Assembly (NCBI GenBank): GCA_003694205.1 | Contig: RFKS01000041.1 | Span: 1-5,174 of the forward strand | DNA from: Alphaproteobacteria bacterium | GTDB taxonomy: Bacteria; Pseudomonadota; Alphaproteobacteria; Sphingomonadales; Rhodothalassiaceae | DNA length: 5,174 bases | Direction of reading: 5' to 3' | Part shown: positions 1 to 5,174 of the stretch, piece after piece | How positions within the stretch are numbered: position 1 is the first letter of the stretch | Layout: the number at the start of each line of letters is the position of its first letter | Made by a program: the position numbers and the translations under genes | Notes under the pieces: generated by a model | What the model saw: only the letters and a program-made list of their open reading frames with translations | Database searches by the model: none | Told to the model about the DNA's origin: nothing

Positions 1-739
1 CGAGGGTCTCGGCGCGGGCGAGACCCGTTTCGGCACGGGCGTCAAGCAGCGCGGCGCGCTTGCCGGCGGCATCGAGGATCGGCGGCTGAACGCGACCGCT
101 CAGGCGATCGTCGAGGGTCTCGAGCCTGTTGGCGCGAACCGCATGAAAGCCGAGCTGCCGCGCCACCGGTTCGGCAAACAGCGTGAAGCCGCCGGAGACG
201 AGCATCGTTCGCGCCCCCGCGGCCGCCATCGTGCGCACCAGTGTCGCGGCCCCGGGGGCGGGCCGCACGCGCTCGGTGAGGCAGCGCTCGATGGCCGCGA
301 GCGGCAGGCCGGCGAGCAGCGCCACGCGCTCCTTAAGAGCGCCCGCGAAATCGATCTCGCCACGCATCGCCGCCGCCGTCACCGCGGCGACCTCCGCCTT
401 GCAACCGACAAGCTCGGCAAGCTCGTCGATGCATTCGACGGTGATCATCGTCGAGTCCATGTCAGCGACGAGCAGCCGCTTGCGGCGCCCCGACGCAGTT
501 TGCACCGCGATATCCGCTTCCTCGGCGAACGGATGCGCGCGGGCGATCGTGCGCGCCACCGGCAATGGCAGGCCGCTGAATTCGATATCGTGCGCCTCGG
601 GGCCGAGGCGGGTGCGCGCAACGACCTGCGCGCCGGCATCGGCAAGGGCCTGCGCAAGGGCGTCCGCGGCAGCACCATCGTCGCCCGCTTGCGGCTTGAC
701 GACGAGCGTCGCGACATTATGCAGGGGTGCATCCGGCAT
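1..739 (-). CDS. serB: Phosphoserine phosphatase SerB, 3' end beyond the window
   Basis: SerB hydrolyses O-phosphoserine to serine and phosphate, the last step of serine synthesis, in the cytoplasm with Mg2+. Reading the minus strand from the ATG at 739 gives 246 uninterrupted codons and one spare base at the left edge. Residues 1 to about 85 form the regulatory N-terminal domain typical of longer SerB proteins. The HAD catalytic domain follows: DMDST at 93-97 (nucleophile Asp93, acid/base Asp95), ECIDELAEL at 103-111, AMRGEIDF at 124-131, SGGFT at 182-186 (motif II Ser182) and a likely motif III lysine at 227 (AAGKRAALL). The GDGxND motif and last 50 or so residues should lie left of base 1. 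No other in-frame ATG precedes Met94, so 739 is the sensible start, although its Shine-Dalgarno is weak (GGA, complement of 752-754). It diverges from miaA. Identification is near certain. Confidence 0.96.
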   Translation of the reverse strand, partial: MPDAPLHNVATLVVKPQAGDDGAAADALAQALADAGAQVVARTRLGPEAHDIEFSGLPLPVARTIARAHPFAEEADIAVQTASGRRKRLLVADMDSTMITVECIDELAELVGCKAEVAAVTAAAMRGEIDFAGALKERVALLAGLPLAAIERCLTERVRPAPGAATLVRTMAAAGARTMLVSGGFTLFAEPVARQLGFHAVRANRLETLDDRLSGRVQPPILDAAGKRAALLDARAETGLARAETL

Positions 740-744
740 GGAGG
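740..744 (+). promoter_or_regulatory. Shine-Dalgarno GGAGG for miaA, deciding the GTG start
   Basis: GGAGG lies ten bases upstream of the GTG at 755. It supports that start over upstream ATG codons in the same open frame, which would overlap serB on the other strand. It occupies most of the 15-base gap between the serB and miaA start codons, so there is no room here for a promoter; both promoters must overlap the neighbouring coding sequence. Confidence 0.75.
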
Positions 745-754
745 CGGCAATTCC

Positions 755-1711
755 GTGAAGACAGGGTGCGCGGTTCTTATTGCAGGGCCGACGGCGAGCG
801 GCAAGTCGGCGCTCGCGCTGGCGCTCGCCGAGCGGCATGACGGTGTCGTGATCAATGCCGACTCGATGCAGATCTATCGCGATCTCGAGATCCTGACGGC
901 ACGCCCGGACGCTGCCACCCTGGCGCGCGTGCCGCATCGTCTCTATGGCATTCTCGATGCCGCCGATCCTTGCTCCGCCGGCCGCTGGCAGCGTCTCGCC
1001 GACGCCGAGATCGCGGCAGCCTGGCGCACCGGGCGCCTGCCGATCCTCGTCGGCGGCACGGGGCTCTATTTTCGTGCCCTGCTGGAAGGTCTGGCGGATG
1101 TGCCACCGATCCCCGACGCGCTACAGCACCGCATCGCCACACGCCTTGCCGTGGAAGGCCCCGCCGCCCTTTATGCCGAGCTTCGTGCACGCGATCCGCT
1201 GATGGCCGAGCGCCTGAGGCCGACCGATTCGCAGCGCGTCGCCCGCGCGCTCGCGGTGGTCCTCGCGACGGGACGCTCGCTCGCCGAATTCCAGGAGGCG
1301 GGCAAAACCGGACTGCCAAAGGCGGGCCGCAAAATGCGCCCTCTGAAATGGGTCCTCGACAGCCCGCGCGACGCGCTCTACCGCCGCATCGATGCACGCT
1401 TCCTCGGAATGATGGAACGGGGCGCCCTCGACGAAGTTCGGCGACTGCTTGCCCGCGGTCTCGACCCCGGGCTTCCCGCGATGAAGGCGATCGGCGTGCC
1501 CCCCTTGCGCGCGCTGATCGCGGGCAGGATTTCCCGCGAGGAGGCGATCCGCCGTGCCCAGCAGGACAGCCGCCGCTACGCCAAGCGGCAGATGACATGG
1601 TTGCGCACCCAGGCCGCCGACTGGCCACGCCTTGCGGCCGACGATATGAAGAAGGCGATGGCAACGATCGACGCCGCGCTCGCGGCGCCGGCGACAGGAG
1701 GGCAGGACTGA
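755..1711 (+). CDS. miaA: tRNA dimethylallyltransferase MiaA
   Basis: MiaA transfers the dimethylallyl group of DMAPP to N6 of adenosine 37, next to the anticodon of tRNAs that read UNN codons, giving i6A37. The 318-residue length is normal. Visible motifs are the P-loop GPTASGKS at 11-18, the substrate-binding ADSMQIYRDLEILTARP at 35-51, VGGTGLYFRALLEGL at 99-113, DSQR at 158-161, RIDARF-x4-ERGALDEVRRL at 211-231, MKAIGV at 243-248 and RYAKRQMTWLR at 274-284. The frame is open far upstream (to 143), but those extra codons lie antisense to serB and look unlike MiaA. The protein begins naturally at GTG 755, ten residues before the P-loop, behind a good Shine-Dalgarno. The stop is one base before the next gene, which suggests co-transcription. 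Identification is secure; the start is very likely. Confidence 0.97.
   Translation: MKTGCAVLIAGPTASGKSALALALAERHDGVVINADSMQIYRDLEILTARPDAATLARVPHRLYGILDAADPCSAGRWQRLADAEIAAAWRTGRLPILVGGTGLYFRALLEGLADVPPIPDALQHRIATRLAVEGPAALYAELRARDPLMAERLRPTDSQRVARALAVVLATGRSLAEFQEAGKTGLPKAGRKMRPLKWVLDSPRDALYRRIDARFLGMMERGALDEVRRLLARGLDPGLPAMKAIGVPPLRALIAGRISREEAIRRAQQDSRRYAKRQMTWLRTQAADWPRLAADDMKKAMATIDAALAAPATGGQD
1696..1702 (+). promoter_or_regulatory. Shine-Dalgarno AGGAGGG for the ilvC-like gene, inside miaA
   Basis: A strong AGGAGGG lies within the last miaA codons, ten bases upstream of the ATG at 1713. With only one base between the miaA stop and this ATG, it points to translation coupled to, or closely following, miaA on a shared transcript. 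Confidence 0.8.
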
Positions 1712-1712
1712 G

Positions 1713-2714
1713 ATGAAGGTCTATCGCGACGCCGATATCGACACCGCAGTCCTCAAGGACCGGCTGGTGGCGATCATCGGCTATGGCAATCAGGGGCACG
1801 CGCATGCCCTCAATCTTCGCGATTCGGGGTGCCGCGTCATCGTCGGTGCGCGAGAGAATTCGCCTTCCGGTGCGAGAGCCCGCGAGGCCGGATTCGAGGT
1901 CGTGTCCTATGGCGAGGCGGCGGCGCGGGGCGACGTCGTCATGGTCTCACTGCCGGACGAGCACATCCCCGACGTCTATGCGGCCGAAATCGCCGAACGC
2001 CTGAGATCCGGTACCGCGCTCGGCTTCGCGCACGGTCTTGCGGTCCATTTCGGCCATGTCGTGCCGGATGCGGGCCTCGATGTCTTTCTCATCGGCCCCA
2101 AGGGGGCGGGCCGCTGGCTGCGTGCCGAATATGAGGCCGGGCGCGGGCTCGCCTGCCTCTATGCCGTGCACCAGGATGCGACCGGCGAGGCGCGGGCGAT
2201 CGCGCTCGCCTACGCCGCGGGTCTCGGCTGCGGTCGCGCCGGCATCGTCGAGACCAGCTTCGCCGAGGAATGCGTCTCCGATCTCTTCGGCGAGCAGGCT
2301 GTCCTCTGCGGCGGCATTCCGGCACTCATCGAGGCCGGCTACAGGACCCTCGTCGAAGCCGGTATCAGCCCGGAGATGGCCTATTTCGAGTGCCTACACG
2401 AGGCCAAGCTCATCGTCGATCTGATGTTCGAGGGCGGTCCCGCCTATATGCGGCGCGCCATTTCGACGACCGCCGAATATGGCGGCTATCTCGCCGGCGA
2501 GCGGCTCGTCACCGAGGAGACACGACAGGAAATGCGTCGCATCCTCGACGATGTTGTCTCGGGCGCCTTTGCCGCGCGGCTCATCGCCGACACGCGCGCC
2601 GGCGGTCCCGAGCTTGCGCGCCTGCGCCAGGGCCAGGACGCGGACATCGAACCGGTCGGCGCGCGGATTCGCGCTCTCATGCCCTGGCTTGCGCCGAAAT
2701 TGCCGGATTCCTAG
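1713..2714 (+). CDS. ilvC: Ketol-acid reductoisomerase, class I, divergent (IlvC-like)
   Basis: KARI converts 2-acetolactate or 2-aceto-2-hydroxybutyrate, by Mg2+-dependent alkyl migration and NAD(P)H reduction, to the dihydroxy acids of valine, isoleucine and leucine synthesis. At 333 residues it is the short class I form. The Rossmann motif GYGNQGHAHALNL is at 23-35. Catalytic positions are all present: His107 (FAHG), Lys130 (PKG), Asp190 and Glu194 (DLFGEQ), Glu226 and Glu230 (FECLHE), Ser251 (ISTTAEYG). The cofactor loop (Arg47, Ser50, Ser52) suggests NADPH, by inference from characterised class I enzymes. Oddities: the usual APKGPGH is GPKGAGR (128-134), the usual GVPCL is GLACL (145-149), and the C-terminal region carries AGGPELARLRQGQDAD (296-311) where class I enzymes usually have a more basic linker. 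It follows miaA by one base, with no ilvB or ilvH/N next to it. It may be the cell's only IlvC or a second, specialised copy; the family is secure, the substrate less so. Confidence 0.9.
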   Translation: MKVYRDADIDTAVLKDRLVAIIGYGNQGHAHALNLRDSGCRVIVGARENSPSGARAREAGFEVVSYGEAAARGDVVMVSLPDEHIPDVYAAEIAERLRSGTALGFAHGLAVHFGHVVPDAGLDVFLIGPKGAGRWLRAEYEAGRGLACLYAVHQDATGEARAIALAYAAGLGCGRAGIVETSFAEECVSDLFGEQAVLCGGIPALIEAGYRTLVEAGISPEMAYFECLHEAKLIVDLMFEGGPAYMRRAISTTAEYGGYLAGERLVTEETRQEMRRILDDVVSGAFAARLIADTRAGGPELARLRQGQDADIEPVGARIRALMPWLAPKLPDS

Positions 2715-2723
2715 AGCATTTTC

Positions 2724-2731
2724 TTAACCAT
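2724..2731 (+). promoter_or_regulatory. Possible CtrA half-site TTAACCAT
   Basis: TTAACCAT matches the half-site described for the alphaproteobacterial cell-cycle regulator CtrA. The opposite arm of the palindrome (ATGGTTCG, 2740-2747) matches it on the other strand at six of eight positions. A GATTC, a potential CcrM methylation site (GANTC), lies 14 bases upstream at 2706-2710. An eight-base match can occur by chance, although TTAA-containing words are rare in DNA this GC-rich. Regulation of mreB by CtrA here is inference only. Confidence 0.35.
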
Positions 2732-2745
2732 ATTCGAACATGGTT
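2726..2745 (+). repeat. Inverted repeat AACCAT-N8-ATGGTT with twin TTCGAA
   Basis: AACCAT at 2726-2731 pairs exactly with ATGGTT at 2740-2745 around an eight-base loop. TTCGAA, itself a palindrome, occurs inside the loop (2733-2738) and again at 2744-2749, eleven bases on, roughly one helical turn. The site begins twelve bases after the ilvC-like stop codon. It could be an operator, a weak terminator (no U-run follows) or part of a dispersed intergenic repeat; the sequence alone does not decide. Confidence 0.55.
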
Positions 2746-2813
2746 CGAAACAGGCGGCCGGCGCGCCGTTTCCTGCGAGGGCTCGCCTATTGCAGCCGCC
2801 CCGCAACTGTGCT

Positions 2814-2895
2814 CAAAGGCGTGTGAACGGCCCGGGCGGAGGCCCTCGACAGGTTCGTGCTGCCCCAATGTGCCGCGTGTCATTGCAAAGGCGTG
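2814..2895 (+). repeat. Direct repeat CAAAGGCGTG, two copies 72 bases apart
   Basis: CAAAGGCGTG occurs at 2814-2823 and 2886-2895, and the match extends to 12 of 13 bases with the next three (TGA versus AGA). The second copy contains AAAGG (2887-2891), the best Shine-Dalgarno candidate for mreB, eleven bases before its ATG. The first copy has no start codon at the matching distance. Confidence 0.5.
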
Positions 2896-2896
2896 A

Positions 2897-3937
<1,041 letters not shown>

Positions 3938-3943
3938 AAACGC

Positions 3944-3965
3944 GGGCGCGGGCGCCCCCGCGCCC
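3944..3965 (+). other. GC hairpin between mreB and mreC
   Basis: GGGCGCGGG (3944-3952) pairs perfectly with CCCGCGCCC (3957-3965), a nine-base all-G/C stem with a four-base loop, seven bases after the mreB stop codon. No U-run follows directly (the first T-run, TTTT, is at 3980-3983 and runs into the mreC start), so it does not look like a complete intrinsic terminator. It ends two bases before the GGAG of mreC. It may stabilise the mreB message, cause partial termination or limit mreC translation, giving more MreB than MreC. The structure is seen directly; the role is inferred. Confidence 0.6.
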
Positions 3966-3967
3966 CT

Positions 3968-3971
3968 GGAG
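3968..3971 (+). promoter_or_regulatory. Shine-Dalgarno GGAG for mreC, deciding the TTG start
   Basis: GGAG sits ten bases before the TTG at 3982 and two bases after the GC hairpin. No ATG or GTG occurs in the mreC frame in a suitable position, so this site is the main support for a TTG start. Confidence 0.6.
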
Positions 3972-3981
3972 CCGCAAGCTT

Positions 3982-4842
3982 TTGAAGACACCGCACGCCA
4001 GGACCTCCATTTCCCTTCTCGGCAGCCGGCGCGGCCGCTGGATTTTTGCGGGGCTGGTCTCCCTGGCGCTAGTTTCCCTCATTCTCGGCCGGATCGAGCA
4101 CCCGCTCGTCCTGGCTCTGCGCGCCGCCGCCGCCGATGTTGCGCGTCCGGCACTCGAACTCGCCGCACGGCCCCTCGCCGGGCTCGACCGGATGGCCGAG
4201 TGGTTTCGCGGCATGACGCGTCTGGCGGCGGAAAATGCGCGCCTGCGCGAGGAGAATGCGCGTCTTGCCCGCTGGCGGGATACGGCGCTCGTGCTCGAGC
4301 GCGAGAACAACCGCCTGCGGACCCTGCTCAACGCACCCCGCTTCAGCACCCTGCGTGTGGTGACGCCCCGCGTCATCGGCGTCGCCGGCGGCCCGTTTGT
4401 CCGCTCGATCCTGATCAATGCCGGCCAAGTCGATGGCGTGCGCAAAGATCAGGCAGTTGTCGACGAGCTCGGTCTCGTCGGGCGCGTCGTCGAGGTCGGC
4501 AACCACGCCGCGCGGGTGCTTCTCGTGACCGACCTCAACAGCCGGGTGCCGGTCCGCGATGTCGAGCGCGACGAGCTCGCCATCCTGCGCGGGCGCAATG
4601 ACGCGCTGCTCGAACTGGCCTTCCTGCCACCTGACACGATTCCGAAGGTCGGTGATCTATTGGTGACCTCGGGGGACGGTGGCATCTTTCCCCCCGACAT
4701 TCCGGTCGGCCGCATCGCCGCGGTGGAGAAGGACCTCGTCACGGTGACGCCCATCGCGCTTCTCGACCGGCTCGACTTCGTGCAAGTCCTCGGTCGCGTC
4801 GCCGATGTTGTCGAGCCGCCGGACGGGGTCGCGTCGCCATGA
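3982..4842 (+). CDS. mreC: Rod shape-determining protein MreC
   Basis: MreC is a bitopic inner-membrane protein whose periplasmic part forms filaments and activates the PBP2-RodA peptidoglycan synthase. The 286-residue protein has a short basic cytoplasmic tail (1-19, ending RRGR), one membrane segment (about 20-36, IFAGLVSLALVSLILG), an alpha-helical coiled coil (about 72-117, with repeated ENARL and ending ERENNRLRTLLN) and the double beta-barrel domain (about 120-275). Typical barrel sequences are ILINAGQVDGVRKDQAV (143-159), GLVGRVVEVG (164-173), VLLVTDLNSRVPV (179-191) and GDLLVTSGDGGIFPPDIPVGRI (224-245). The start is TTG at 3982; the first in-frame ATG is at codon 71, after the membrane segment, so it cannot be the start. 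The gene lies 44 bases after mreB behind a hairpin, and its stop overlaps mreD. Identity is secure; the exact start is likely but not proven. Confidence 0.95.
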   Translation: MKTPHARTSISLLGSRRGRWIFAGLVSLALVSLILGRIEHPLVLALRAAAADVARPALELAARPLAGLDRMAEWFRGMTRLAAENARLREENARLARWRDTALVLERENNRLRTLLNAPRFSTLRVVTPRVIGVAGGPFVRSILINAGQVDGVRKDQAVVDELGLVGRVVEVGNHAARVLLVTDLNSRVPVRDVERDELAILRGRNDALLELAFLPPDTIPKVGDLLVTSGDGGIFPPDIPVGRIAAVEKDLVTVTPIALLDRLDFVQVLGRVADVVEPPDGVASP

Positions 4843-5174
4843 ACACGACCCTGAAGGCGACGGGTCGCGCCCTGCGGGCGGCGGCACCGCTCGCGCTTGC
4901 CACGGCTCTCGTCATCCTGACCCAGATTCCGATCGGGTCGGCCACCGCGGCGGTGCCGGCCCCCAACTGGCCCCTGATGCTCGTCTTTTATTTCTCGATC
5001 CACCGGCCGCGCCTGGTCCCACCAGCAGGGGTGGCGCTCGTCGGACTGTTTCAGGACTTTCTCTGGGGCGGACCTCCCGGCCTCAACATGCTGCTCCTGC
5101 TTCTTGCGCAAATGGTCCTGTCCAACCAGCAGGCCCATTTCGTGCGCCTGCCCTTCCTCTTCGGCTGGGCCGCG
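4839..5174 (+). CDS. mreD: Rod shape-determining protein MreD, 3' end beyond the window
   Basis: MreD is a small polytopic inner-membrane protein that works with MreC in the elongasome. The first 112 residues are present, of about 165-180 usual for the family. After a short basic N-terminus (KATGRALR, 6-13) come hydrophobic stretches at about 15-30, 45-55, 63-76, 83-97 and from 103 onward. Family features include PAPNWPLMLVFYFSIHRP (40-57) and the GLFQDFLWGGPPGLN stretch (69-83), the counterpart of the usual GLLxDxLxGxPLG. The ATG at 4839 overlaps the mreC stop in ATGA, a classic sign of translational coupling; a G-rich stretch (GGACGGGG, 4821-4828) lies ten bases upstream. The membrane topology and the position after mreC make this call firm despite low sequence conservation in the family. 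Confidence 0.93.
   Translation, partial: MNTTLKATGRALRAAAPLALATALVILTQIPIGSATAAVPAPNWPLMLVFYFSIHRPRLVPPAGVALVGLFQDFLWGGPPGLNMLLLLLAQMVLSNQQAHFVRLPFLFGWAA

Noticed and set aside
4..26. An 8-bp stem (GGGTCTCG with CGAGACCC), plus an 11-base repeat CGAGGGTCTCG at 1-11 and 112-122
   Set aside because: Both lie inside serB coding sequence and follow from repeated Glu-Thr-Leu codons and strong codon bias; nothing suggests a separate role.
143..754. An upstream extension of the miaA reading frame by 204 codons
   Set aside because: It lies antisense to serB, its translation is arginine-rich with no MiaA resemblance, and the GTG at 755 has a proper Shine-Dalgarno and gives a normal-length protein.
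852..1805. A 317-codon minus-strand frame opposite miaA
   Set aside because: It is a shadow of miaA codon bias: its translation is Arg/Ser/Gly/Pro-rich, without motifs or a ribosome site, while miaA on the other strand is fully supported.
2759..2768. Palindrome CGGCGCGCCG as a terminator for the ilvC-like gene
   Set aside because: The two halves leave no room for a loop and only a short TTT follows; palindromic GC words of this size are common in such DNA.
2740..2826. A 28-codon frame upstream of mreB, starting with ATG in the palindrome arm and ending in the first CAAAGGCGTG copy
   Set aside because: It has no Shine-Dalgarno, its product is arginine-rich like a random GC-rich translation, and open frames of this length are expected by chance.
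4192..4194. The first ATG in the mreC frame as its start codon
   Set aside because: It would remove the membrane segment and tail of MreC, which are clearly encoded upstream in the same frame.

Overview
The window looks like ordinary chromosomal core DNA from a high-GC alphaproteobacterium. The evidence is the MreB protein sequence and its N-terminus, the serB/miaA divergent pair, the mreBCD order, the class I (short) type of ketol-acid reductoisomerase, and the strong G/C preference at third codon positions in every gene. No order or genus can be fixed from the sequence alone. I see no transposase, phage gene, CRISPR array, tRNA or rRNA gene.

Layout. (1) Bases 1-739, minus strand: the first 246 codons of serB (phosphoserine phosphatase), running off the left edge. 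(2) Bases 755-1711, plus strand: miaA (tRNA dimethylallyltransferase), starting at a GTG only 15 bases from the serB start codon. (3) Bases 1713-2714: an ilvC-type ketol-acid reductoisomerase, one base after the miaA stop codon, with its Shine-Dalgarno inside the end of miaA. It keeps every catalytic residue but departs from the family at several normally conserved substrate-side positions. (4) Bases 2715-2902: a 188-base non-coding stretch with a palindrome, a CtrA-type half-site and a repeated 10-mer; probably the control region of the following operon. (5) Bases 2903-5174: mreB, mreC and the first 112 codons of mreD, the cell-elongation (rod) operon. A strong GC hairpin sits between mreB and mreC, mreC starts at TTG, and mreC/mreD overlap by four bases (ATGA).

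How the genes work together. MreB filaments on the inner face of the membrane, bitopic MreC and polytopic MreD form the core scaffold of the elongasome that guides lateral-wall peptidoglycan synthesis; PBP2 and RodA genes often follow, but would lie beyond this window. SerB, MiaA and IlvC are housekeeping functions (serine synthesis, tRNA A37 modification, branched-chain amino acid synthesis). The ilvC-like gene stands without ilvB, ilvH/N or leuA beside it.

I did not find a new biological system. The points most worth a second look are the divergent KARI, the mreB upstream region with its possible cell-cycle signals, and the hairpin/TTG junction between mreB and mreC.
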